DNA of 64,000 bases from Haliclystus octoradiatus (taxonomy: Eukaryota; Cnidaria; Staurozoa; Stauromedusae; Haliclystidae), in contig OU744446.1 in assembly GCA_916610825.1 (NCBI GenBank), forward strand, positions 27,604,445-27,668,444, read 5' to 3'. How positions within the stretch are numbered: position 1 is the stretch's first letter; every line of letters begins with the position of its first letter. Shown here one piece after another: positions 1 to 11,509 of the stretch. A program made the translations under genes and the position numbers. The notes beneath the pieces are model-generated. The model was not told the origin of the DNA. It saw nothing but the letters and a program-made list of their open reading frames with translations, and did no database searches.

Positions 1-1881
1 ACAGCATGACAATTAGTACAAAATATCAATGTAGGACAATATACTGTGATTGCCAGTCATTGATTAGATATATTTGGTTTCATATTTTTGAAGAGATATT
101 TTATTGAGAAGTGAAGCTTTATCTATATCAGAACTATTATTGTTATAAAGGATTAGTACTCTAAGTCTTCAAATCGGGCAACCTTTGCCAGGCTATTTTT
201 CATAACTTATTGTAGCTTCTCAAGCATTTCGATATGACCGACTCGTCTATAGTAAACGATCTTGATGAAATAAAGGACTAGATTCGCTTTATAGATATGG
301 AGATTTTTTGGCATAATTTCTCAAATGATGTGTAAATTTGATTTTGTTGAATAATCTGCATTGACTTCACAGGTGTGACCTTTTTTCATACAAAGTATAG
401 ATTCGCGGTCATGTCGCTACAATATACATTCTGCTGAAAGTTTCGTAGCATTCCGTTCGAATCAAACCAAATAAACATGACTTTGATACTTAAGATAAAT
501 TTAAAAATCGAGATATAAATATTTAAATTGCATACAATTATTATTGTAAATCCAAGAAATGATTTTGAAATATATACGAATTGTATATTTCTTCCCGAAT
601 CCCATGAGACAGAAGACTGTTGATGCATTTGTAATTTAAGTACAATAAGTCCCTTTCAATATGAAGAATACAGATCATATGCCGCGAAACGAATTGATTG
701 AGTCCCGAAATATCATTATTATTACAAAGTCCATAATAGAACTCCATTGCAATAACCCCAATAATTGTACTATAAAATGCATATGAAGGCAGTAAGCAGG
801 CGATTCTCTCTGCGTTTTATTAACCTTCACGGGTGGGTTATATACCTCACATCAGATAAATGTAATTCCATATTTGAATGTGTGCAATGTATATTACTTG
901 CAGATAAGCAACGATGTGGACATTTAGTTGTAGAATGATCAGATTGGATGTAATTGATAATATCACCATTCCATTGAATAACAGCTTAGTTGTAATCCAC
1001 TTCATGAGTTATTTGTTTTACAGCACATAACAAATGAGCATTTACAAAGACGAATCCACATTACTCAGAATAATCATTGCAAATGTCTGCAAGCATAAAG
1101 AGCTGTTCGCCTTCGAAGGATACTGTAAGTTACTTTCTGCCAATTAATCCACGTGTCGATGTATATTTCAATCATATTTTTACAATAACTTTCATAATTT
1201 GCAAAATCTCTGTTAAATAGTCATGAAATAAATTATATCATTGTTAGAACTCCTCTAAATGTGATGCTCAAATCAGTGTCTATTTTGTTTATTTATGAAT
1301 TTGTATTCCTAACTCAAACAAGCGTGCAATGAAACCAATGATGTAAAGAGAAGATATATTTTACAATCATCATTCCAGGGCTAAGCCGCTAAGGTAATGG
1401 CCACTAATTATGTAATCCAAAATACATTTTTAACTTCTCTGTCAATTGCAGTCATGTCTATCTCCTCTATCGCAATACATTCCACTAATCTGATATAATA
1501 GTATGTGTGCCGTCTTCAGCCATGTAAATATTTCTTTTTGTGGTCTTCTAATTGGATAAAAGTGCAACTTTCTACCAAATGATTATGCTACAGTCAGGAA
1601 TAGATCTTCCATGTTGAGTTTTTACAATTTCCATGGATACTTTAGACTCATAAACATTACGCAACGTCACAATCGAGGCTGTGGATTCTTCCGTAACTAT
1701 AATATCCCAGCATATAAGCAAATTACTTAATCAAGCGAATGAATCGAGTCTGCATACTGTAAAGCAGAAAAGTAGAAATAATCGGTTGAAGATCTATAGA
1801 TTGCATTTATTTTCTTTATTTACGCAACACTAAAATCCTATTCAGCAATGATTAATTATAATATATGAATCACATAAAAGA
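1..1881 (+). repeat. Tandem array unit 1 (left-truncated by the window)
   Basis: First of six head-to-tail copies of an AT-rich unit. Units are phased here on the landmark ACAGCATGACAATTAG, found at 1, 1882, 8159, 11510, 14052 and 19523. This copy lacks the LINE (empty site GTATATTACTTGCAG near 890), lacks the 800 bp MITE (empty site near 1725) and lacks a 650 bp segment that the other units hold at the equivalent of 6121-6770 (junction at 1302/1303). No convincing open reading frame is present. The short frame that is open in units 4 and 5 around their ATGGATACTTTAGACTCAC is interrupted here by a TAA. Confidence 0.9.
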
Positions 1882-2778
1882 ACAGCATGACAATTAGTAC
1901 AAAATATTAATGTAGGACAATATACTGTGATTGCCAGTCATTGATTAGATATATTTGGCTTCATATTTGAAGAGATATATTTTATTGAGAAGAGAAGCTT
2001 TATCTATATCAGAACTATTATTGTTATAAAGGATTAGTAATTTAAGTCTTCACATCGGGCAACTTTTGCCAGGCTATTTTTCATAACTTATTGTAGCTTC
2101 TCAAGCACTTCGATATGATCGACGCGTATATAGTAAACGATCTTGATGAAATAAAGGACTAGATTCGCTTTATAGATACGGAGATTTTTTGGCATAATTT
2201 CTCAAATGATGTGTAAACTTGATTTTGTCGAATGATCTGCATTGACTTCACAGGTGCGACCTTTTTTCACACAAAGTATTGATTCGCGGTCATGTCGCTA
2301 CAATGTACATTCTGCGGAAAGTTTCGTAGCATTCCGTTCGAATCAAACAAAATAAACATGACTTTGATGCTTTGGATAAATTTAAAAATCGAGATATAAA
2401 TATTTAAATTGCATACAATTATTATTGTAAATCCAAGAAATGATTTTGAAGTATATACGCATTGCATATTTCTTCCTGAATCCCATGAGACAGAAGACTG
2501 TTGATGTTTTGTAACTTAGAAGTACAATAAGTCCCTTTCAATATAAAGAATACAGATCATATGCCACGAAACAAATTGATTGAGTCCCGAAATATCATTA
2601 TTATTACAAAGTCCATAATAGAACTCCATTGCAATAACCCCAATAATTGTACTATAAAATGCATTTGAAGGCAGTAAGCAGGCGATTCTCTCTGCGTTTT
2701 ATTAACCTTCACGGGTGGGTTATCTACCTCACATCAGATAAATGTAATTCCATATTTGAATTTGTGCAATGTATATTA

Positions 2779-5699
2779 TTTATTTATTTATTTATTTATT
2801 TATTATTATATTATGTATATTAAGGCAATTTTGTTTTTATTTCAACATATATTCCTCCTCATTCAAACTTGAGTAACGCAATATCAATGTTAAGTTCAAT
2901 CTTACGTGAATACAACCAAAAAACTATATTTTTAGGAGGTGACTTCAATGTTGACATGCTGACCGAATCTATCAGATCACAAGATCTTATAAATTGTTTT
3001 TTTAATTTTTGATGCATTCCAATAAATTCACTTCCCACCAGAGTTACATATAAATCATGCACTCTTCTCGACAACATTTTTACTAACCATAAGTCAATTT
3101 TGACGACAGGTGTCATCACCACTGATATATCTGACCACTTATGTCCATTGTTACATTTCAGCTCAAAAGAGAAAAATTTATCTCTATTGACCTCAATTTC
3201 CTATCATGATATGTCACCCAGAAATCTTGAATCATTGAGCCATACACTTTCTGCATGCAACTGGTTTCTTCCTCAAGAACCTTTTTCTGCATTCAAAACA
3301 TTTCATGACCAATTCCAAAAGTGTGTAGATTTAGCCTGTCCAATCATCACCAAAAAGCTGAATCGAAGCAATCATAAAATTAACCCCTGGATGACCCATG
3401 ACTAACTAATTTCGAGAAAAAATAAAGGGAAACTATTTCATAATTGGATTACCACTAAAAACATTAACATCAAAATAAAATATGACATTTACTTTCGAAT
3501 CTACTCCAAGCTAATAAGGAAATCCAAAATTCTCTACTGGGATCATTTTTATTTAACCTATAAACATGATATCAAGAAGCTATGGCAAGCAACTAACAAC
3601 CTTTTAGGAAGAAATAAAAGAAAAAACAGATACCCAGATTTCTTTAAAGTAAACAATCGTAAGATAACAGATATGAATTTGATTGCTAATGCTTTCAACG
3701 AATATTTTATTAATGTCGGTCCTAACCTTGCACATCAAATCAAATCAACTGATAATTATAAATCATATTTACCAAAAAACACACAAAATTCATTTATTTT
3801 TAGACCGGTCTCTCAAACAACCGTGGAGAAAGTAATCAAGAAAATGAAAACTAAATCTAGTTCTTCTTTTGATAACATATCAAGCACTTGTTTAAAATCC
3901 ATATATCAAGAAATTCTCTCTCCGCTAACTTATCTTGTGAATCTCTCTTTCAAAACAGCTTTTTTCCCTCAAAATTATAAAATAGCAAAGGTTTTACCAT
4001 TATTCAAAACTGGAGACATCCATTTAATCTCCAATTACAGGCCTATTTCTATTATTTCAACATTTTCCAAGCTGTTAGAGCGAGTTGTATATAATCAACT
4101 TTATTTTTATTTTGATAAACATTTTTTAACAAAATTTCAATTCGGTTTCCGAAAATTTTATCAAACAATGGATTGTATTTTAAATTTTTTGGACAATATA
4201 TTTACACAGCAAAATGACAAATACCATTTTGCCATTTTTATTGACCTTAAAAAAGCCTTCGATACTGTAAATCACAGCATTATTTTATCCAAGTTATCCC
4301 ACTATGGAATCACAAACAACGAATTAGCTTGGTTTACCAATTATTTGTCAAACAGAAAACAAATTGTATGCATGAGCAACCATCAATCTCAACCCAATAC
4401 TGTAACTTGTGGCGTTCCACAAGGCAGTATACTCGGACCACTCCTTTTTTTAATTTTTGAAAATGATTTGCCAAGTTCAACTGAATTTCAAGTGAGTCTT
4501 TTTGCAGATGATACTACCCTTCAATGGTCTGACAGTAATGTCACCCAGTTGCAGGAGAATGTCAATGCAGAATTAAACACTATTTCAAAATGGTTTTACG
4601 ACAACCAACTCACACTACATGAAGCAAAAACAAAATTTATTCTTTTCAATAATCAACGTATCAAGATTAATCTGCAAATAAATAACACACAAATTGAACG
4701 ATGTGGAATTAACGAAAAAGAAAAACATGTTAAATTCTTAGGCCTATTGCTTGATGACAAATTAAACTGGAAAATCCATGTTGATTTTGTGTGTAAGAAA
4801 ATCCGATCATTATGTTATACATTGATAAAATTAAAAAATTTTCTTTCAAATACCTACAAATCGCAAATATACTCATCAATAGTCAAACCTCACCTTGAGT
4901 ATGGCATTCCAATATGGGGCCACTCAGTGAATTGCAATAAATTAAAAACCCTAAATAAAAGATGTGTACGAGTCCTTCTACGTTGTAGACCTCTAACCCA
5001 TACTGAACCTCTTTTAAAATCTCTACATATTCTAAAGTTTAATGATCTCTACATTTTGAAATCGTTAACTTTCCTTCGTCGAGCCATATCAGTAAAATCT
5101 GCTCTGACAACTAGATCAATGTTCAATTTTTGCAGTAAAGAAAAACGCATCACAAATTATTTTCGATACCATATGCAAAGACCACCTTCCTGCAACGGCT
5201 CCCTAGTCACAGACTTCCTACACTTTGGAACAGCAAAAAATGTACTCTGAACCTTTCCCCAGTTACAGCAAACTTCTCCCGTTTTGTGAAGAATTCGTTA
5301 TTAAATTCTTACACTAGCACCTGCACGATAAAGAACTGTTACGTTTGTCAATCAACAACTAACTATAATCGACTGTAACTTAATGACTTACCTAATTTAG
5401 AACAAATAAACCTTCATCTAATAGCTACTGACATTTTATAACTCTTTTCCTGATTCATTTTAATACATATACATTTTTGTCCATTTATTTTACATTGTCT
5501 TTCTCTTCTTTTCTTTCTTTGTTTTTTTAAACCATTATTCTTACTATAGTAACTAAAACCTGTAAATTATCACGCGTCTCCCAATAAACAAGCATTTATG
5601 CTTAAGAGATGACCACAATCATTGTATCAAATTATAAACTTTAATCTTTACCTTGTATTTATCTAAATTTTCAATGATTGAAATATATATCTATCTATC
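2779..5699 (+). mobile_element. 5'-truncated non-LTR retrotransposon (CR1/Jockey-like LINE), copy 1
   Basis: The insertion is defined against the empty sites in units 1, 3 and 4. Left flank and right end share TATTA (2774-2778 and 5700-5704), a likely short target duplication. The 3' end has no poly-A but a short ATCT microsatellite, as in several CR1/Jockey-type clades. The 5' end begins with a run of TTTA repeats followed by the middle of the endonuclease domain, so the element is truncated. Clade is inferred from the protein; a phylogeny would be needed to name it. Confidence 0.9.
2894..5376 (+). pseudogene. LINE endonuclease / reverse transcriptase, interrupted
   Basis: One frame stays open across almost the whole element. 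It begins inside an APE-type endonuclease domain, with the GGDFN motif near 2938-2952 and SDH near 3130, and runs into a reverse transcriptase with the FADD catalytic motif at 4501-4512 (residues 277-280 counted from the ATG at 3673). It is broken by a TGA near 3011, by a TAA at 3403-3405, and by an apparent frameshift near 5170: the typical LINE C-terminal motif (LPTLWNS) continues in another frame to a stop near 5376. The stretch 3406-3672 between the second stop and the next ATG is fully open, so these are point lesions in one polyprotein and not separate genes. Confidence 0.85.
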
Positions 5700-7197
5700 T
5701 ATTACTTGCAGATAAGCAACGATGTGGACATTTAGTTGTAGGATGATCAGATTTCTCAGATTGGATGTAATTGATAATATCACCATTCCATTGAATAACA
5801 GCTTAGTTGTAATCCGCTTCATGAGTTATTTGTTTTACAGCACATAACAAATGAGCATTTACAAAGACGAGTCCACATTACTCAGAATAGTCATTGCAAA
5901 TGTCTGCAAGCATAAAGAGCTGTTCGACTTCGAAGGATACTGTAAGTTACTTTCTGCCAATTAATCCACGTGTCGATGTATATTTCAATCATATTTTTAC
6001 AATAACTTTCATAATTTGCAAAATCTCTGTTAAATAGTCATGAAATAAATTATATCATTGTTAGAACTCCTCTAAATATGATGCTCAAATCAGTGTCTAT
6101 TTTGTTTCATTTATGAATTTCTGGCATCGTGCGGTTGAAAAAATACAAGAAATGCTGCAATACAATAACAGCGCAGAGGAGAATGTCTTGATGGTTGCCT
6201 ATAAATTGAAATAATGTATATGTGATTAAAGACAAATCTGAACTTATTATATCAAATTGTCTCTCTGAGCTTAACGTCAAGTTATGGTAAATGTAATCGC
6301 AAGAAATGAATAATTATTTGCAAATTAAAAGATCATTTTTTAAAGCATATATTTTAATTTAGTGCCGTTTCGAGGTCTATCAATTCTTTTCTTTTGAATG
6401 TTGATGAAGATGGCCTATTTGGAGCACGGTGGCGTACTGATTGCATCGTGGGACAAGATGAATCATCGTTGTTTACTGTCCCATTTACGGCGCCTGTTGT
6501 CACTCTATACAAGACGGTAGAAATGAAATTTGAGAGAGAGACGAAGAAACAAAAGACCTATCTATTAAAGGTGAGAAGATTTGGAGAAATTGCTAGGGTT
6601 TGCAAAACAATTGTAATATAGTTTGAAAAAGATTTGTGATATGCAAGAAAGAATCGGCTTGGCTTACTATAATATTCTTTTCCACTATCGAGTTCGTCAA
6701 TAATTTATCAGTGGTACACAAAAGCAATATTCCAAGCCAGTTTAACAACAATGTTGCTTGCCAATAACCTGTATTCCTAACTCAAACAAGCGTGCAATGA
6801 AACCATTGATGTAAACAGAAGATATATTTTACAATCATCATTCCAGGGCTAAGCCGCTAAGGTAATGGCCACTAATTATGTAATCCATAATACATTTTTA
6901 ACTTCTCTGTCAATTGCAGTCATGTCTATCTCCTCTATCGCAATACATTCCACTAATCTGATATAATAGTATGTGTGTCGTCTTCAGCCATGTAAATATT
7001 GCTTTTGGTGGTCTTCTAATTGGATAAAAGTGCAACTTTCTACCAAATGATTATGCTACAGTCAGGAATAGATCTTCCATGTTGAGTTTTTACAGTTTCC
7101 ATGGATACTTTAGACTCACAAACATTACGCAACGTCACAATCAAGGCTGTGGATTCTTCCGTAACTACAATATCCCAGCATATAAGCAAATTACTTA

Positions 7198-7997
7198 CGA
7201 AGTGGATAATGTTCCGGCAGCCGGAATCCTGAGTGCTAGAGATAATGTTCCGTGCGTCTTCTGCGCATGCTTAATGTGCTGTTTGCGTTTCTCTCACATT
7301 CATTCAAGATGCAATGGCGATGGACGGTCCTGTTCCTCGACCACGTTAATAACAATCCTGTTCATCAGTTTTATAATAGAATATAAAATAATTTAATTTA
7401 AAGTGCTAGAAGTTGAAAACACTTTATATGAGGGATTCACGACGCTGGATGCCACCGTTCTTCCAAACTTAAAGAAAAAGCGAACGAACACGGCTTTGGT
7501 TTTGAGTTTCTGGGTTTTGACTTTTGGTATACGACAAAATCAGAATTGGCAGGTCGCATAGCATCAGTTACAGGAAAAGGAAATGACTAATAAGTAATTA
7601 TCCAATAATATTACAAATTACCATATTAAAAATGTTTTGAAATATTGTTAGGCAGCATAAATATTCGCTAAAACCTTTTAAGCGCGCCAAATAAATGTCA
7701 CGACACTCAAACATTAAAAACGCTGCGATGGGTTGCATCGCTGAAAAGCTTCGATAAATCAAACACAGAATAAAATGATTAATGCATAGATATGCTGAAT
7801 ATCGTTTTTCTTAATATTTATTCCAAACAGTCGATGCAATTTACGGTGTGGGTGAATTTTTTTACAAACTTTTTACGATACAATTTTGGATCGATCGACA
7901 CAGCCATGTTTACTATCTACATACGCATGCGCAAAGGACACACGGAACATTATCTTTTGAAGACAGCTTTCCAGCAGCCGGAACAATATCCACCGCG
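7198..7997. mobile_element. 800 bp MITE with 9 bp target duplication, copy 1
   Basis: Flanked by the 9 bp direct repeat AATTACTTA at 7189-7197 and 7998-8006, which occurs once at the empty site in units 1, 4, 5 and 6. The ends form an imperfect terminal inverted repeat of about 70 bp: left starts CGAAGTGGATAATGTTCCGG, and the reverse complement of the right end starts CGCGGTGGATATTGTTCCGG. Long inverted repeats with a 9 bp duplication resemble non-autonomous Mutator-like (MULE) elements; that assignment is inference. No transposase is encoded. Confidence 0.88.
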
Positions 7998-9743
7998 AAT
8001 TACTTAATCAAGCGAATGACTCGAGTCTGCATACTGTAAAGCAGAAACGTAGAAATAATCGGTTGAAGATCTATAGATTGCATTTATTTTCTTTATTTAC
8101 GCAAAACTAAATTCCTATTCAGCAATGATTAATTATAATATATGCATCACATAAAAGAACAGCATGACAATTAGTACAAAATATCAATGTAGGACAATAT
8201 ACTGTGATTGCCAGTCATTGATCAGATATATTTGGTTTCATATTTTTGAAGAGATATTTTATTGAGAAGTGAAGCTTTATCTATATCAGAACTATTATTG
8301 TTATAAAGGATTAGTACTCTAAGTCTTCAAATCGGGCAACCTTTGCCAGGCTATTTTTCATAACTTATTGTAGCTTCTCAAGCATTTCGATATGACCGAC
8401 TCGTATATAGTAAACGATCTTGATGAAATAAAGGACTAGATTCGCTTTATAGATATGGAGATTTTTTGGCATAATTTCTCAAATGATGTGTAAATTTGAT
8501 TTTGTCGAATAATCTGCATTGACTTCACAGGTGCGACCTTTTCTCATACAAAGTATAGATTCACGGTCATGTCGCTACAATATACATTCTGCTGAGAGTT
8601 TCGTAGCATTCCGTTCGAATCAAACCAAATAAACATGACTTTGATACTTTAGATAAATTTAAAAATCGAGATTTAAATATTTAAATTGCATACAATTATT
8701 ATTGTAAATCCAAGAAATGATTTTGAAATATATACGAATTGTATATTTCTTCCCGAATCCCATGAAACAGAAGACTGTTGATGCATTTGTAACTTAAGTA
8801 AAATAAGTCCCTTTCAATATGAAGAATACAGATTATATGCTACGAAACGAATTGATTGAGTCCCGAAATATCATTATTATTACAAAGTCCATAATAGAAC
8901 TCCATTGCAATAACCCCAGTAATTGTACTATAAAATGCATATGAAGGCAGTAAGCAGGCCATTCTCTCTGCTTTTTATTAACCTTCACGGGTGGGTTATA
9001 TACCTCACATCAGATAAATGTAATTCCATATTTGAATGTGATCAATGTATATTACTTGCAGATAAGCAACGATGTGGACATTTAGTTGTAGGATGATCAG
9101 ATTTCTCAGATTGGATGTAATAAATAATATCACCATTCCATTGAATAACAGCTTAGTTGTAATCCGCTTCATGAGTTATTTGTTTTACAGCACAAAACAA
9201 ATGAGCATTTACAAAGACGAATCAACATTACTCAGAATAGTCATTGCAAATGTCTGCAAGCATAAAGAGCTGTTCGCCTTCGAAGGATACTGTAAGTTAC
9301 TTTCTGCCAATTAATCCACGTGTCGATGTATATTTCAATCATATTTTTACAATAACTTTCATAATTTGCAAAATCTCTGTTAAATAGTCATGAAATAAAT
9401 TATATCATTGTTAGAACTCCTCTAAATATGATGCTCAAATCAGTGTCTATTTTGTTTCATTTATGAATTTCTGGCATCGTGCGGTTAAAAAAATGCAAGA
9501 AATGCTGCAATACAATAACAGCACAGAGGAGAATGTCTTGATGGTTGCCTATAAATTGAAATAATGTATATGTGATTAAAGACAAATCTGAACTTATTAT
9601 ATCAAATTGTCTATCTGAGCTTAACGTCAAGTTATGGTAAATGTATTCGCAAGAAATGAATAATTATTTGCAAATTAAAATATCATTTTTTAAGGCATAT
9701 ATTCTAATTTTAGTGCCGCTTCGAGGTCTATTAATTCTTTTAG

Positions 9744-9921
9744 TTTTAATGTGGATGAAGATGGCCTATTTGGAGCACGGTGGCGTACTGATTGCATCGT
9801 GGGACAAGATGAATCATCGTTGTTTACTGTCCCGTTTACGGCGCCTGTTGTCACTCTATACAAGACGGTAGAAATGAAATTTGAGAGAGAGACGAAAAAA
9901 CAAAAGACCTATCTATTAAAG
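9744..9921 (+). pseudogene. Exon-like segment of array unit 3, unrecognised protein
   Basis: A 178 bp stretch looks like an internal exon. It follows a pyrimidine-rich TTCTTTTAG acceptor, is open in one frame (FNVDEDGLFGARWRTDCIVG and onward to ...TYLLK) and ends AAG before GTGAGA, a good donor. I do not recognise the protein. Only unit 3 keeps both splice signals. Units 2 and 5 (near 6394 and 18567) have TTTTC in place of the acceptor TTTAG, unit 4 (near 13102) has GGGGAAAA in place of the donor, unit 6 has a frameshift, and unit 1 lacks the segment. If this was ever an exon, most copies are now dead. It may also be chance. Confidence 0.3.
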
Positions 9922-10548
9922 GTGAGAAGATTTGGAGAAATTGCTAGGGATTGCAAAACAATTGTAATATAGTTTGAAAAAGATTTGTGATATGCAAGAA
10001 AGAATCGGCTTGGCTTACTATAATATTCTTTTCCACTATCGAGTTCGTCAATAATTTATCAGTGGTACACAAAAGCAATATTCCAAGCCAGTTTAACAAC
10101 AATGTTGCTTGCCAATAACCTGTATTCCTAACTCAAACAAGCGTGCAATGAATCCAATGATGTAAACAGAAGATATATTTTACAATCATCATTCCAGGGC
10201 TAAGCCGCTAAGGTAATGGCCACTAATTATGTAATCCATAATACATTTTTAACTTCTCTGTCAATTGCAGTCATGTCTATCTCCTCTATCGCAATACATT
10301 CCACTAATCTGATATAATAGTATGTGTGTCGTCTTCAGCCATGTAAATATTGCTTTTGGTGGTCTTCTAATTGGATAAAAGTGCAACTTTCTACCAAATG
10401 ATTATGCTACAGTCAGGAATAGATCTTCCATGTTGAGTTTTTACAGTTTCCATGGATACTTTAGACTCACAAACATTACGCAACGTCACAATCAAGGCTG
10501 TGGATTCTTCCGTAACTACAATATCCCAGCATATAAGCAAATTACTTA

Positions 10549-11348
10549 CGAAGTGGATAATGTTCCGGCAGCCGGAATCCTGAGTGCTAGAGATAATGTT
10601 CCGTGCGTCTTCTGCGCATGCTTAATGTGCTGTTTGCGTTTCTCTCACATTCATTCAAGATGCAATGGCGATGGACGGTCCTGTTCCTCGACCACGTTAA
10701 TAACAATCCTGTTCATCAGTTTTATAATAGAATATAAAATAATTTAATTTAAAGTGCTAGAAGTTGAAAACACTTTATATGAGGGATTCACGACGCTGGA
10801 TGCCACCGTTCTTCCAAACTTAAAGAAAAAGCGAACGAACACGGCTTTGGTTTTGAGTTTCTGGGTTTTGACTTTTGGTATACGACAAAATCAGAATTGG
10901 CAGGTCGCATAGCATCAGTTACAGGAAAAGGAAATGACTAATAAGTAATTATCCAATAATATTACAAATTACCATATTAAAAATGTTTTGAAATATTGTT
11001 AGGCAGCATAAATATTCGCTAAAACCTTTTAAGCGCGCCAAATAAATGTCACGACACTCAAACATTAAAAACGCTGCGATGGGTTGCATCGCTGAAAAGC
11101 TTCGATAAATCAAACACAGAATAAAATGATTAATGCATAGATATGCTGAATATCGTTTTTCTTAATATTTATTCCAAACAGTCGATGCAATTTACGGTGT
11201 TGGTGAATTTTTTTACAAACTTTTTACGATACAATTTTGGATCGATCGACACAGCCATGTTTACTATCTACATACGCATGCGCAAAGGACACACGGAACA
11301 TTATCTTTTGAAGACAGCTTTCCAGCAGCCGGAACAATATCCACCGCG
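10549..11348. mobile_element. 800 bp MITE with 9 bp target duplication, copy 2
   Basis: Exactly 3351 bp downstream of the first copy, in the same position of unit 3, with the same AATTACTTA duplication and nearly identical interior. It was copied together with the unit and not inserted anew. Confidence 0.88.
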
Positions 11349-11509
11349 AATTACTTAATCAAGCGAATGACTCGAGTCTGCATACTGTAAAGCAGAAACG
11401 TAGAAATAATCGGTTGAAGATCTATAGATTGCATTTATTTTCTTTATTTACGCAAAACTAAATTCCTATTCAGCAATGATTAATTATAATATATGCATCA
11501 CATAAAAGA

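Larger units (their letters stand above)
1882..8158 (+). repeat. Tandem array unit 2, with LINE and MITE insertions
   Basis: A 6277 bp copy of the unit. It carries the LINE at 2779-5699 and the 800 bp MITE at 7198-7997. Without the LINE its length (about 3.35 kb) matches unit 3. It is the only unit carrying both insertions. The 650 bp segment missing from unit 1 lies at 6121-6770. Confidence 0.9.
8159..11509 (+). repeat. Tandem array unit 3, with MITE and without LINE
   Basis: A 3351 bp copy. The LINE site is empty (GTATATTACTTGCAG near 9050) and the MITE is present at 10549-11348. Much of it is nearly identical to unit 2 outside the LINE, especially around and including the MITE, so the two share a recent common copy. 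Confidence 0.9.

Noticed and set aside
386..747. Minus-strand open frames of 68-80 codons recurring in the array units
   Set aside because: They recur only because the DNA is repeated. They have no splice signals or known domains, and their ends vary between units with single substitutions.
2859..3122. 87-codon minus-strand frame
   Set aside because: Antisense shadow of the LINE endonuclease region.
7079..7396. 105-codon frame in units 2 and 3
   Set aside because: It runs from the unit across the inserted MITE end, so it is a chance fusion made by the insertion.
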